Positions 25,333 to 35,107 are shown, counted from the stretch's first letter. The stretch is DNA of 64,000 nt from Methanospirillum lacunae (GCF_046195335.1 NZ_CP176093.1); one strand, 5' to 3'. Translations and numbers: made by a program. Notes: generated by a model from the letters alone, not told the origin.

Positions 25333-26012
25333 GGGAAAAACCGGGTCATAACCTCAACAAATCCTTCTCCGTACGGAATTGAGGATACGTAATCAGCAGC
25401 TTGTTTTACTTCCTGTACTGCATTAGCAACACAGCATCCTGTTCCTGAAGCCTGAATCATGTCGGTATCATTCTCAGAGTCGCCGATGGCAAGAAAATCT
25501 GACAGCGGTATGTCCAGATCACCTGCGATATGCCTGAAGGCAGAGCCTTTACTAAAGCCCTTCTCCTGGATATGAATAGCAAAATTGGTATCAAGAACTG
25601 ATACGTTCCAGTCTGCAAGAAGAGTTCTGACCTCGTCAACCGGAACATTACGGGCAAATGCGACATCAGCGAACCTTTCACGGGGAGAGTACATGTCAAG
25701 AGTAATCCCCTGTTCTTGGAAATGCCTGGTAAGGAGATCCAGGGCATCAAGCGCTATCTGGCGGTTAGGGAGAATTTTCAGATCACCGGTGAATCCTACC
25801 CTGTATACTCCGCCATTTTCACCAATAAATGTCCCACTGGTTCCGATAAGCTTGGAGAGACCTTTGAGGATACAGGAGGTGTTCCCACTAGCGAGAACTA
25901 CCTGAACCCCGTTATCCTGGAGTTTTCTAATCGTTTCTATTGCACACGTACTGAGCCTGCGTCTCTCGTCAGTAAGTGTCCCGTCTATGTCAGTGATAAC
26001 TGCTCGTAGCAC
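25314..26012 (-). CDS. Archaeal phosphoglycolate phosphatase (HAD, SPP-like)
   Basis: A 232-residue HAD phosphatase with motif I DIDGTLT (residues 8-14), motif II VVLASGNT (about 39-46), a C2-type cap, the KGSAFRH lysine and motif III GDSENDTDM. This is the TA0175-type phosphoglycolate phosphatase of archaea, which removes phosphate from 2-phosphoglycolate produced during DNA repair or by Rubisco. Length and order match the family. It lies four bases from the stop of radA on the same strand, the radA gene being upstream, so the two are probably co-transcribed, which suits a repair link. Confidence 0.9.
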   Translation of the reverse strand: MLRAVITDIDGTLTDERRRLSTCAIETIRKLQDNGVQVVLASGNTSCILKGLSKLIGTSGTFIGENGGVYRVGFTGDLKILPNRQIALDALDLLTRHFQEQGITLDMYSPRERFADVAFARNVPVDEVRTLLADWNVSVLDTNFAIHIQEKGFSKGSAFRHIAGDLDIPLSDFLAIGDSENDTDMIQASGTGCCVANAVQEVKQAADYVSSIPYGEGFVEVMTRFFPHILER

Positions 26013-26015
26013 AAC

Positions 26016-27242
26016 TTAACAGGCCCTGAGGCCACCCTCTTCCACGAGGAATGTAGCTTCACCGTCTGGCAGGTTCGGGCTGTCAACCAGTCTGAAGATA
26101 CGCTTTCCTCCCTTACTTTTTCTCAGATAGATCCTGAATGTTGCCGTGTGCCCGACGATGTTTCCTCCAATTGGTTTTGTGGGGTCGCCGAAGAAAACCG
26201 CCGGGTTTGACATTACCTGGTTTGTGACAAGTCCGATTGCGTTGTACTCATCACAGAGTTTAAAGATGTCATGCATATGTCTGTTCAGTTTCTGTTGACG
26301 TTCAGCCAGGGTTCCCCTGCCTGCATACTCTGACCGGAAAAGGCCGGTGAGCGAGTCTACAATGATGAGTTTTACCGGCTTGCCCTGGCTCTTGAGTTCT
26401 TCTGCAAGTTCATGAGTATTCTCTATCAGGAGCATCTGATGATCTGATGTCTGGGCCCGGGCTACATGTATGTGCTTGAGAAATTCCTGTGGGTCTGCTC
26501 CCTCGATCTCAAGTCCCTTGACCATCTGTTCGATACGCTCAGGTCTGAAGGTATTTTCGGTGTCAACGTAGATGACCGATCCGTTAAGTCCGCCAAGTTC
26601 CTCGGGGAGCTGAACGTTTACTGCAAGCTGGTGAACAATCTGTGATTTACCTGAACCAAACTCACCGTAGAGTTCAGTGATTGCCTGGGTTTCAAATCCG
26701 CCTCCCAGGAGTTCGTCTACTTCAGGAACCAGGGTTCTGAGTTTCTTGATGAGAAGTCGTGCCTCAAAGACCTCTGTGCCGGTCTTGAAGCCCCCTATGT
26801 CTGCCTGCTCCCTGCACCACTTGATCATCTTCTTGGCGGTTGATTCACCAATCTCGGCGGCCTCTGAGAGTGTCGATGGAGTAGCTGTTGCAATTCCTTC
26901 AATTGTAAGGAACCCTCCATCACGAAGTTTTTCTGCTATTGCAGGCCCTACACCGGGTATATCCTCGATTTCCAGTCTTCTGGTATTCATAGGCGCTAAC
27001 TCAACACCGGCGTCTGCTGAGGTGGATTCACTGTCTGACTGCTCAGCAGGAGAAGTCTGAGCAATACACCACTTGATCATCTTCCGAGCGGTAGCCTCAC
27101 CGATCTCGGCAGATTCATACAGTTCAGAGGCTGTTGATTGTGCTATTTTTTCAACGCTCTCGTATCCTGCTTCGCGGAGTTTTTCTGCAGTGGTTGGTCC
27201 GACGCCTGGTATGTCCTCAAGTTGGTATGCTTCTGCTGCCAT
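26016..27242 (-). CDS. radA: RadA recombinase with duplicated N-terminal HhH domain
   Basis: A 408-residue RecA/Rad51-family strand-exchange ATPase; archaeal RadA is normally about 320-350. The ATPase core is complete: Walker A GEFGSGKSQ (193-201), Walker B LIIVDSLTGLF, and NQVMSNPAVFFGDPTKPIGG with the L2 region. The extra length is a second copy of the helix-hairpin-helix domain: residues about 7-60 (LEDIPGVGPTTAEKLREAGY) and about 91-147 (IEDIPGVGPAIAEKLRDGGF), each ending in ARKMIKWC/AKKMIKWC and joined by an acidic Ser/Glu linker. The duplicated domain may alter DNA binding or filament nucleation. The phosphatase gene follows four bases downstream. Confidence 0.95.
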   Translation of the reverse strand: MAAEAYQLEDIPGVGPTTAEKLREAGYESVEKIAQSTASELYESAEIGEATARKMIKWCIAQTSPAEQSDSESTSADAGVELAPMNTRRLEIEDIPGVGPAIAEKLRDGGFLTIEGIATATPSTLSEAAEIGESTAKKMIKWCREQADIGGFKTGTEVFEARLLIKKLRTLVPEVDELLGGGFETQAITELYGEFGSGKSQIVHQLAVNVQLPEELGGLNGSVIYVDTENTFRPERIEQMVKGLEIEGADPQEFLKHIHVARAQTSDHQMLLIENTHELAEELKSQGKPVKLIIVDSLTGLFRSEYAGRGTLAERQQKLNRHMHDIFKLCDEYNAIGLVTNQVMSNPAVFFGDPTKPIGGNIVGHTATFRIYLRKSKGGKRIFRLVDSPNLPDGEATFLVEEGGLRAC

Positions 27243-27639
27243 AATGTTCTATCCCTACTCTACCCATCACTCAGACCCCCATTTAAACTTCAGGGAAACA
27301 GGGCGAAAGTGAAAAGAGAGAATTCAGAACTACTCTTAATCGCCATAATTGGCCCTTAATTTTTGAATTATCTGAAATTGTGCGTTTTCAATACTTTCGC
27401 AATATGGATATGCGGATCATGAATCCGGTGAAAAACGGCTGATATGGTCATCATTTCACCCTCAAATTTTTTCATACGGGATGTGAATTTTGCAAATGAT
27501 GAGATGGATTGGTCCTTGTAGTAGGATCAAATGGTCGGTGCCAAAAAAAGGGAGTAAATTGGATATTTTCTGGTGGATTGAGGGTTGTAATATCGTAATG
27601 ATTATATGGTCGTGCAAATCACTGTGTGAAAGTGTATTT
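27243..27639. other. Intergenic region between RPA and radA
   Basis: About 400 bases that must include the radA promoter and the end of the upstream RPA gene. No convincing coding frame or hairpin terminator was seen; T-rich runs near 27355-27365 and 27465-27475 are unremarkable. Confidence 0.4.
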
Positions 27640-28935
27640 TCAGGCTGATTCGAGGCTCTCAAGAAACTGTTTAAGATCTGTCTGTACAATCTCCAGAGAT
27701 ATGCCGGTTTTCTCATCACCCTCTATAAACAGCCTCTTTCCGCTCATGATTCCATGAAGAATGATCTCAGTCCCGTGCTGGTATGATCCCTCGATCAAAA
27801 ACGCCTGCACGCCATTGTCAATGACCTTACCTTCAGGGCTCTCGATGATGGTTCCATCTATACTGATCCTCTCTCCACCTTCAGGAACAATGATCAGACA
27901 ACTTCCTCTTCCCACCGAAAGTTCAGTCTCACCAGTTCTCCCTACCCGGGCAGGCACATGGTAGATGATCACCTTTTCTCCTGTGAGAAACGTCCGGGAT
28001 GCTTCATCGTCCCAGAGTACTACCGGGAGTGTGGCTGTCTCATCAGAGATCCTTACATTCCGTACCCACGAAGAAGTTCCATCCCTCCTGGTGAAGGGCC
28101 GTGGTGGCAGTACCTGCACAAAGTGTCCTGATACTGTCACGGTCTGATCTGGTTTCACTTCTCCGAGCGGGATGTATGGAATTTCAGGCATCTGTACTAC
28201 AGGAGATATCTGGGTATTTTCATCAATCACGATCTCCCTACCCCCAAAATCCCCTTCTTTCTCTAGGACACCTCCTGCATGTACTGCCATGCCTGGAGTA
28301 AGTCCTGAGAGCATTACTGCATCCCAACAGAGCAGACGTGCTGTCCCTCCTGCATCCCCTACAATTCCGCTGACCATCTCTCCGGTAGTACCATCCTTCC
28401 TGGTAAAGGTCTTGGCAGGCTGCAGGCTGATGAACATGAGATCAATATCCTTTCGCTCAGGCTGCCTCTGTTCTTTCGGATTCATGTCGCAGTTTATCTC
28501 GACATGTGTTTTCCTCAGGTTAAGGGGTTGAATCTCTTTCAGGCTCTTTCCATGCCTTCCGATGACTTCAACAACCTCCCCTGCCTCAAAAGACTCACTA
28601 ATCGCTGCAGCCTGTTCATCCCAGAAGACCAGGTCTGTCTGACCTGTCTCGTCAGCAACCGTGACCCGTGCGACAAGCCCTTTGTTCCCATCAGCCCTAT
28701 CAAATTCCTTAACTTCTGAGTAGGCAAGGATCTTTGCATAGAAACAGAAGAGCGAGGATCTCCCTCGTAGTCCTTTGATTTTCACATGTGATCTACCAAG
28801 ATCCCGGACTACCAGAAGAGCAGCAGCTACTTCATCGGCAAGGTTACCGCAGGCTTCGATCTTTTTCTCGATCCTGCGATCAAACTCTTCCCTGCTGATC
28901 AGGTCATCAACAAGTGCGTAGTGATACCTGACCAT
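27640..28935 (-). CDS. Replication protein A, three OB folds
   Basis: A 431-residue single-stranded-DNA-binding protein with three OB folds: about 58-150 (KILAYSEVKEFDRADGNKGL, DLVFWDEQA), about 165-255 (PAKTFTRKDGTTGEMVSGIV, RLLCWDAVML) and about 265-360 (PPRPFTRRDGTSSWVRNVRI, PVVLWDDEA). Each carries the F-x-R-x-D-G and V-x-x-x-x-D-x-T/A patterns with the Leu/Trp-D ending. It coats ssDNA in replication and repair and would hand it to RadA, whose gene lies downstream on the same strand. There is no C-terminal zinc finger of the longer RPA types. The ATG at 28935 begins a normal N-terminal helix region (LVDDLISREEFDRRI). Confidence 0.92.
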   Translation of the reverse strand: MVRYHYALVDDLISREEFDRRIEKKIEACGNLADEVAAALLVVRDLGRSHVKIKGLRGRSSLFCFYAKILAYSEVKEFDRADGNKGLVARVTVADETGQTDLVFWDEQAAAISESFEAGEVVEVIGRHGKSLKEIQPLNLRKTHVEINCDMNPKEQRQPERKDIDLMFISLQPAKTFTRKDGTTGEMVSGIVGDAGGTARLLCWDAVMLSGLTPGMAVHAGGVLEKEGDFGGREIVIDENTQISPVVQMPEIPYIPLGEVKPDQTVTVSGHFVQVLPPRPFTRRDGTSSWVRNVRISDETATLPVVLWDDEASRTFLTGEKVIIYHVPARVGRTGETELSVGRGSCLIIVPEGGERISIDGTIIESPEGKVIDNGVQAFLIEGSYQHGTEIILHGIMSGKRLFIEGDEKTGISLEIVQTDLKQFLESLESA

Positions 28936-28992
28936 GGATCTTCTCCGGTCTCGTAATTCTGCAGGGTTCAGTCAAGAAAAAAAGGAAAGACT

Positions 28993-30288
28993 TTACAGCC
29001 ATGGTGGTGTTACCACAGCTGCCAGAAGATCATCAACTGTTTCTGCTCTTCGCATCAGGGCTGATTTATCCCCTTTTACCAGTACCTCAGCGCAGCGTCC
29101 CCGGCCGTTGTACTGCGATGCCATTGAGTACCCATAGGCCCCTGCATCAAGAAGAGCAATGAGATCTCCTACCTGAATTGCAGGGAGTTTGCGATCATGG
29201 GCAAGGATATCACCGGTCTCACATATCGGCCCGGTTATGGTGTAGGTTCCTGCCTGTTCCTCTCCTGCACGGTTTGCTACTAACACCTCATGATACGAGT
29301 CATACATCGCTGGTCTGATCAGGGTATTGAACCCTGCATCCACATTCACGAATGTTTTGTGTGCCTGTTTCACTGAGTTGACCTTTGTGAGCAGGATCGT
29401 AGAGTCACAGACCATTGACCTGCCTGGTTCTATCCAGATCTCTGGTGAGATACCCAGTCTTGTGAAGGTTGAGATGATCTCTGGCATGATTGCGTCTGCA
29501 TAGGCATCAAATGCAGGAGCAGGTCCGCCATAGTGCTCATAGCAGACTCCAAGGCCACCTCCGAGATCCACAAACTTGAATTTTACACCCATTTTGTGAA
29601 GCTCTGCAACCACTTCCATCAGAACTTGTGCTTCTTTCGCAAATGGTTCCACAGAGAGAATCTGCGACCCGATGTGGCAGTGTATCCCGACCGGAACAAC
29701 GTTCTTACATACAAGAGCCTGTGCATATGCCTCTGTGATGGTTGCTGCCGGAATTCCAAACTTAGAGGTGGCCAGTCCTGTGGCAATCTTTGGATGGGTT
29801 GGAACATCAATAGCCGGATTTACTCTGAATGAGACCTCAACTACCTTTCCTGCCTCACCTGCTATCTGGTCAAGCTGCATCAGTTCGTCGATAGAGTCAA
29901 GTGAGACTCTGACGCCCTTTTCGACTGCAAGCCGGTGATCAGCTTCGGTCTTTGAACTCCCGTTGAAGAGGAGGTACTCAGGTTTCATTCCTGCCTGCAA
30001 AGCGATGGTGAGTTCACCTGAAGAGAAGACATCTGCTCCTGCTCCTTCCTCTGCAAGGATCTTCAGGATTGAAGGGTTACCGTTTGCTTTAGCAGCATAC
30101 AGAATTCTGATATTCTGGTACCGTGATGAGAGGGCCTTTTTGTATCCATGAAAGTTAGCCCTTATCCGGTCCTCATCTGTGACATAGAGGGGGGTTCCGT
30201 ATTTAAATGCAAGTTCCACTGCATCACAGCCGCCGATTCGCAGGTGTCGGTCTTTGACTGAGAGGTGTGGTGGAAGGGTCATTACCAT
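28993..30288 (-). CDS. lysA: Diaminopimelate decarboxylase
   Basis: A 431-residue PLP enzyme of the alanine-racemase-like fold that converts meso-diaminopimelate to lysine, the last step of the pathway. PLP lysine lies in RILYAAKANGNPSIL; other signatures are GAGADVFSSGEL, VGIHCHIGSQI, DLGGGLGV, EPGRSMV, and the substrate region GPICETGDILAHDR with DAGAYGYSMAS. The start ATG overlaps the stop of the upstream aminotransferase gene by seven bases, so both belong to one lysine operon. Confidence 0.96.
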   Translation of the reverse strand: MVMTLPPHLSVKDRHLRIGGCDAVELAFKYGTPLYVTDEDRIRANFHGYKKALSSRYQNIRILYAAKANGNPSILKILAEEGAGADVFSSGELTIALQAGMKPEYLLFNGSSKTEADHRLAVEKGVRVSLDSIDELMQLDQIAGEAGKVVEVSFRVNPAIDVPTHPKIATGLATSKFGIPAATITEAYAQALVCKNVVPVGIHCHIGSQILSVEPFAKEAQVLMEVVAELHKMGVKFKFVDLGGGLGVCYEHYGGPAPAFDAYADAIMPEIISTFTRLGISPEIWIEPGRSMVCDSTILLTKVNSVKQAHKTFVNVDAGFNTLIRPAMYDSYHEVLVANRAGEEQAGTYTITGPICETGDILAHDRKLPAIQVGDLIALLDAGAYGYSMASQYNGRGRCAEVLVKGDKSALMRRAETVDDLLAAVVTPPWL

Positions 30289-31430
30289 GATACCGACTCC
30301 ATCCTTCCGATAGCCTCACGAATCCGGTCAACAGACCTGGTTATTGCAAACCTGACATATCCCTCGCCTGATTTACCAAATCCAATACCCGGAGTTACGA
30401 CGATTCCTGCTTCATTGAGCATCTTTGCAGCGGTTGCCATACTGTCCTCTACTTTCAGCCAGACATAGAATGTTGCCTTTGGTGCCTGGATATCAAATCC
30501 GAGTTTCTGCAACCCTGAAACCAGAACATCACGGCGCTCCTGGTAAATAGAGCAGGCTTCTGCGACACAGTCCTGCGGACCTGAAAGTGCAGCAATAGCA
30601 GCATACTGCACCGGGTTGAAAGTTCCTGAGTCAATGTTTGTCTTGACCACTCCAAGGCCCCTGATGATCTCCTTGTTTCCGACTGCCATTCCGATACGCC
30701 AGCCAGTCATGTTGTAGGTCTTTGAAAGGGAGTGCATCTCAATACCAACCTCTGATGCTCCGTCGGTCTCCAGAAATGAGGGTGCTTTGTATCCGTCAAA
30801 AGAGACTTCAGAGTAGGCATTGTCGCTGACAACCACAATATCGTTGTCTCGGGCAAACTGAACAACCTCTTCAAAGAATTTTGGCGGAGCAATAGCTGAT
30901 GTGGGGTTGTTTGGGTAGTTGATCCACATGAGCCGGGATTTTTTTGCTATGTCTGAAGGAATTGCATCCAGGTCAGGGAGAAAGTTGTTTTCGCAAAGAA
31001 GTGGCATCTCGTGAACTTTTCCCTCTGAGAAGAGTGCTCCGGTGGAGTACACCGGGTATCCGGGGCTTGGTACAAGGACATAGTCTCCCGGGTTGACGAG
31101 TGCTTCTGGGATATGGGCGACCCCATCTTTAGAGCCCATCAATGAGATGATCTCAGACGATGGGTCAAGATCAACTGAGAACCTGCGTTTATACCATCCG
31201 GCTACTGCTTCACGGAATGCCTGCATTCCAAGGTATGAGGGGTAATGATGATTGTCTGGATCCTGTGCAGCGTCAATGAGTGCCTGCACAATATGGGACG
31301 GAGTGGGAAGGTCGGGATCCCCTACTCCGAGGTCGATGACATCCACCCCTTCACTGCGTTTCTTTGCCTTCATCTCATCGATGCGGGCGAAGAGGTACGG
31401 GGGCAGGTTATCGATCCGTTTTGCAAACAT
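30282..31430 (-). CDS. dapL: LL-diaminopimelate aminotransferase-like class I aminotransferase
   Basis: A 382-residue fold-type I PLP aminotransferase: VDVIDLGVGDPDLPTP, YPSYLGMQAFREAVAGWYKR, NYPNNPTSAIA, the PLP lysine in SLSKTYNMTGWRIGMAVGN, and GEGYVRFAI with the Arg for the carboxylate. The sequence type and direct overlap with lysA point to DapL, which forms LL-diaminopimelate from tetrahydrodipicolinate in methanogens; an aspartate or alanine aminotransferase is the alternative. It is the first gene of the pair. The start FAKRIDNLPPYLFARIDEMK is standard for the group. Confidence 0.88.
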   Translation of the reverse strand: MFAKRIDNLPPYLFARIDEMKAKKRSEGVDVIDLGVGDPDLPTPSHIVQALIDAAQDPDNHHYPSYLGMQAFREAVAGWYKRRFSVDLDPSSEIISLMGSKDGVAHIPEALVNPGDYVLVPSPGYPVYSTGALFSEGKVHEMPLLCENNFLPDLDAIPSDIAKKSRLMWINYPNNPTSAIAPPKFFEEVVQFARDNDIVVVSDNAYSEVSFDGYKAPSFLETDGASEVGIEMHSLSKTYNMTGWRIGMAVGNKEIIRGLGVVKTNIDSGTFNPVQYAAIAALSGPQDCVAEACSIYQERRDVLVSGLQKLGFDIQAPKATFYVWLKVEDSMATAAKMLNEAGIVVTPGIGFGKSGEGYVRFAITRSVDRIREAIGRMESVSW

Positions 31431-31507
31431 GCTGATAGGTTGAACCGGATTATTCTTAATCCTGCGCTGCAGGAAGTATGATTCTACCTAAGATCTCCGG
31501 AAATCTG

Positions 31508-32587
31508 TTACCGTGTGTGTTGGTGTTGATGATGAATGTCTGGAGTATGTTCATGCTCATGAATGAGGTCCCGGTGCGAGTGAAGATGAGTATGATATCC
31601 ATCCGGTCCTATAGGAAGGGTCCCTTTTGGGTGTGGATGATCATGATGTCCGTCGGTATGCCTGTGCCGATGATCATGAACATCAGGAGAATGACGGTGC
31701 ATATGGCTGTGATGCTCAGTCAACAGGATTGCGATCCCGGTGAGCATCAGTCCAGCAGCAGGGATGAAGATCAAGCCTGGAATGTTCCTGAATATTATCA
31801 GACCCATGATGATACCAAACACCGGGTTTATTCCGAAGTAAGAGCCGGTTCGGGCTGGACCCAGATCCCTGAGCCCTTTAAGGAAACAGAATGTCATCAA
31901 ACCGCCAAACCCGGTTATACCTATGATCGCGGCTACCACTGCCGGACCTGCTTGTGGAAGTGGTTCATCGATAATTCTAGAAATTGCGAAGGTGACTACT
32001 CCGGCAAAGAGGCCTTTATACATCACAATCTCAAGCGGATTACGACCTGCTATCTTTCGTGAGCAACTGGTATCCACACCCCAGCAGAGGCAGGTGAAGA
32101 TAATGCCGGCTGCTCCTATGGAAAGTCCGAGTGAATGGTCCGGTCTCCAGACAAGGGTAATACAGGCGAGAGTGATACATCCAAGTGCAGTCCACACCCT
32201 TGGGCCTGCCCTCTCTCCTGATACAACCCTGGCAACCAGTGCAGTGGCGACAGCTTCGAAACTGAGTAGGACTGATGCCTCCCAGGCTGTAACGGTGCGA
32301 AGTGAAAGTGTGAGACTGGTTGTTGCAAGAACAGCCCCAAAGAATGAAGCCCCGATAACCCAGGGAACAGAACTCCTATTGAGCGGTGGCTCTTCTTCAG
32401 CAATCCCACGAAGATAACGGAAAAGCCGGTATACTGCCATTCCTCCCCCGCTTCCAAAATAGATTATACTAGCTAGCGTGATCGGTGCAATACCTGCCAG
32501 TGCCAGTTTTGCCATCGGTGCTGAAGAGCCAAAGAGAAATGCTGCAGCAAGGACAAAGAGAATTGGCCTTGTAGAAGACGAGATCAC
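31508..32587 (-). CDS. EamA/DMT-family transporter with His-rich cytoplasmic tail
   Basis: A 359-residue membrane protein with ten predicted helices in two EamA repeats (FVLAAAFLFGSSAPMAKLAL and later GAAGIIFTCLCWGVDTS), the usual drug/metabolite transporter layout, about residues 1-285. The remaining 75 residues are a hydrophilic tail with about 24 histidines in HxH patterns (HSHMHRH, HDHRHRH, HTHLHSHRD, HEHEH, HHQHQH). Such tails bind nickel, zinc or cobalt in transporters and metallochaperones. A metal-responsive or metal-related transport role is an inference. The gene lies downstream of nothing on its strand and is next to dapL. Confidence 0.88.
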   Translation of the reverse strand: MISSSTRPILFVLAAAFLFGSSAPMAKLALAGIAPITLASIIYFGSGGGMAVYRLFRYLRGIAEEEPPLNRSSVPWVIGASFFGAVLATTSLTLSLRTVTAWEASVLLSFEAVATALVARVVSGERAGPRVWTALGCITLACITLVWRPDHSLGLSIGAAGIIFTCLCWGVDTSCSRKIAGRNPLEIVMYKGLFAGVVTFAISRIIDEPLPQAGPAVVAAIIGITGFGGLMTFCFLKGLRDLGPARTGSYFGINPVFGIIMGLIIFRNIPGLIFIPAAGLMLTGIAILLTEHHSHMHRHSPDVHDHRHRHTDGHHDHPHPKGTLPIGPDGYHTHLHSHRDLIHEHEHTPDIHHQHQHTR

Positions 32588-32652
32588 GGTCAGAACACAT
32601 TGGTGTTAAAGCCCGATAAATAGGCGGGAGAAGGGAGGTTCTGACCTTATGA

Positions 32653-35094
32653 TCAGATTCTGAATTTGCTCATCTCTTCCTCGATAAACTGAGTCGATTC
32701 GAGGGCCTTACTTACAACACTTCTAATTTCATCCATAGAGGTGTTTACATGGTCGATCATGGTGACGATCTGATCAACTGCTGCTGAAGACTCCTCACTT
32801 GCTGCTGCAAGTCCAACTGACTCCTTTGCAGTTTTCTGGATCATGTCTCCGAATTCATGAACAGTAGCGGTCACCTCTTCAACAGAGGCAGCCTGTTCCT
32901 GGCTCGCTGCTGCCACCTCGTTCATATTCTTGTCGATCTCAGATATGGACCCGACAATATCGCTGAATATGGCAAGTGACTCTCCAACTGCCTCATCACC
33001 ATTCTTCACCTCTGTCAATGAGACCTTCACTGCATCCGCAATAAGTGCCGTCTTCTGCTGCAGGGCTGTGATGATTGAAGCAATATTTTCTGCAGATTTC
33101 TGTGAACCGGTTGCAAGATCCTTGACTTCACCGGCAACAACAGCAAATCCGAGTCCTGCCTCCCCAGCCCGTGCAGCTTCTATCGCAGCATTAAGAGCGA
33201 GTAGGTTTGTCTGCTCAGCGATCGAACTGATAATATCTACAATCCTTCCGATTTCGCTCATCTGGTTGTTGATATCGGTAACCATACGTTCGATATCAGA
33301 TGATGAATGCATGATTCCCTGCATCCCGGCTTCAGCCTTTCCTGCTACCTCCTTACCGCGTTCTGAGAGTTGAGATGCACTTCCTGTCAGTGATGTTACA
33401 TCATTCATCTTAGTAGCGACTTCAGACACAGTAGTTGCGAGATCCTGCATTGCATTCATGATCTGTTTGGTACTGTTGCCACAATGGTCTGCCATCGTGT
33501 TGACTGCACTGGCGATCTGGGCAACCTGACCGGTTCCTTTAGAGACGTCTTCAATACTGTGGTGTGCTTCAACCATTCCGCTCGTTACAGAATTGACGTT
33601 AGCCCCCACATGGCCCATTGCCTCTGACAATCCATCAACCTCCTGTTTGACCTTGGTGATGGCTTCGGAGATATCGGTACCGATGGTGTTAAGAGCATCC
33701 CTGAAAGTGAGAAACTCGCCCTTAAGCTGAAGTGACTGGTCAACCCGTGCGGAAAAGTCTCCTTTTGCATATTCGCCTGAAAGTCTCATCGCCTCTTTGA
33801 TTGGTATTGCCATCGCGTCAACGGTCTTGTTTACTCCACCGATGATTAGGGCATAGTCACCCTGGAATTTGGATGAGTCTCCTCGTACATTTAGATTTCC
33901 CTCAGCAGTAGCAAAACTGATCGTCTGAACTTCATCCCTGAACCGCTCAAATGTTCTGATAACCTCAAGGAAGGACCTGTTTAGGATCCCGATTTCATCC
34001 ATACTCGCTGACTCATTGACGCTGACTGAAAGGTTACCCTTGGTAATCTGTTCAGAAACCCTGACGAGTTCGGTCATCCGCCTTGATATCGAGTTTCCAA
34101 ACCAGTATGAGATGGCAACCCCTGCGATGACACCAAGTATGATTACGAGGATGATGGTGTTCCTGATAGCATCAATCGGGCCCATAAAGTCGGCAAGGGA
34201 TCCGTTTGCGATGATGATCCAGTCAAGGGGCTGATAATACGCGTATGCAGCGACTTTTTCGACACCGTTATAATTGTAGTGTATAAATCCGTTTTTCTTG
34301 GTGATGATCTCTTTGATAAAGGGGAGATCTGTGTCGCTCTTCCCTTCATTTGTCGGGTGAAGGATAGTATACCCGGTACTGTTAAGGACGTACATGTACC
34401 CCTTCTCCCCGATCTTCTTTGCCTTTATCTGGGATTTGAGCACACCAACCGTGGCATTCTCTTCAACACCCACAAAAAGAATCCCGACGATCTCCCCTTT
34501 TGCATTCTTGATAGGTTCATAAGCCGTGATATACGGTTTACCTACAACGATTGCCGATCCGTAGTAGGTCTCACCCTTGTTGATGACTGCGTCATATACT
34601 GCCTGAGATACAGTCGTGCCGATTGCCCGTTTGCCATCATCACCAATGACGTTAGTGGAGATCCTGACTGCCTTGTCACCCTCTTTTTGAAATATTGTTG
34701 CAGCCCCACCAACCAGTTTTTGCACCCCATCAACGATCTCGAAGTTATCATTCACCACATAACGTGATGATCCCGATGAGAGTATCAGTTTACCATCATT
34801 GATCTCTGGAGTCCCTTTAGAATAAAACGAATTTCTCAGGATGTTAAGATCGTCATTCACCTTGTTCTGGGTAAGGTTGTAGACCGTCGCGCTTTCATCT
34901 TTCATGTCAGAAACCTGGTTTCCAAGGTTCTGACTGATATCGCTGTACACTGCGTTATAGGCGCTAGTGTATGCAATGGCTCCGAGAGTGAGGACCGGTA
35001 CGATGACCAATATCAGGCAGATGATCCTGATCTTCTGTCCTATTGTCGCATTATTTAAAAAAAATGAAATCTTTTCTCCAGTATTTACCTTCAG
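32653..35094 (-). CDS. Transmembrane chemoreceptor (Cache-HAMP-MCP) with non-canonical start
   Basis: A methyl-accepting receptor of about 813 residues: TM1 (IICLILVIVPVLTLGAIAY), an extracellular Cache domain (Cache_3-Cache_2 type, ending KVAAYAYYQPLDWIIIANG), TM2, HAMP (RRMTELVRVSEQITKGNLSV), a second HAMP-like module (LSGEYAKGDFSARVD), and a signalling hairpin with QTNLLALNAAIEAARAGEAG. No ATG, GTG or TTG lies in phase before TTG 35010, which would cut TM1 in half. AGGAGG at 35102-35107 sits 7 bases before an in-phase CTG at 35094 (with ATT and ATA just before), so CTG or ATT is the likely start. The receptor feeds CheA/CheW, which are not in the window. Confidence 0.9.
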   Translation of the reverse strand: MKVNTGEKISFFLNNATIGQKIRIICLILVIVPVLTLGAIAYTSAYNAVYSDISQNLGNQVSDMKDESATVYNLTQNKVNDDLNILRNSFYSKGTPEINDGKLILSSGSSRYVVNDNFEIVDGVQKLVGGAATIFQKEGDKAVRISTNVIGDDGKRAIGTTVSQAVYDAVINKGETYYGSAIVVGKPYITAYEPIKNAKGEIVGILFVGVEENATVGVLKSQIKAKKIGEKGYMYVLNSTGYTILHPTNEGKSDTDLPFIKEIITKKNGFIHYNYNGVEKVAAYAYYQPLDWIIIANGSLADFMGPIDAIRNTIILVIILGVIAGVAISYWFGNSISRRMTELVRVSEQITKGNLSVSVNESASMDEIGILNRSFLEVIRTFERFRDEVQTISFATAEGNLNVRGDSSKFQGDYALIIGGVNKTVDAMAIPIKEAMRLSGEYAKGDFSARVDQSLQLKGEFLTFRDALNTIGTDISEAITKVKQEVDGLSEAMGHVGANVNSVTSGMVEAHHSIEDVSKGTGQVAQIASAVNTMADHCGNSTKQIMNAMQDLATTVSEVATKMNDVTSLTGSASQLSERGKEVAGKAEAGMQGIMHSSSDIERMVTDINNQMSEIGRIVDIISSIAEQTNLLALNAAIEAARAGEAGLGFAVVAGEVKDLATGSQKSAENIASIITALQQKTALIADAVKVSLTEVKNGDEAVGESLAIFSDIVGSISEIDKNMNEVAAASQEQAASVEEVTATVHEFGDMIQKTAKESVGLAAASEESSAAVDQIVTMIDHVNTSMDEIRSVVSKALESTQFIEEEMSKFRI

Positions 35095-35101
35095 AATTAT
35101 C

Positions 35102-35107
35102 CCTCCT
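35102..35107 (-). promoter_or_regulatory. Strong ribosome-binding site that decides the chemoreceptor start
   Basis: AGGAGG on the minus strand, within GAGGAGGGATAATTCTG. It lies 7 bases before a CTG and 4 before an ATT, both in phase with the receptor. A perfect Shine-Dalgarno at this place, with no standard start codon after it until 35010, indicates initiation at a non-standard codon. Confidence 0.55.
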
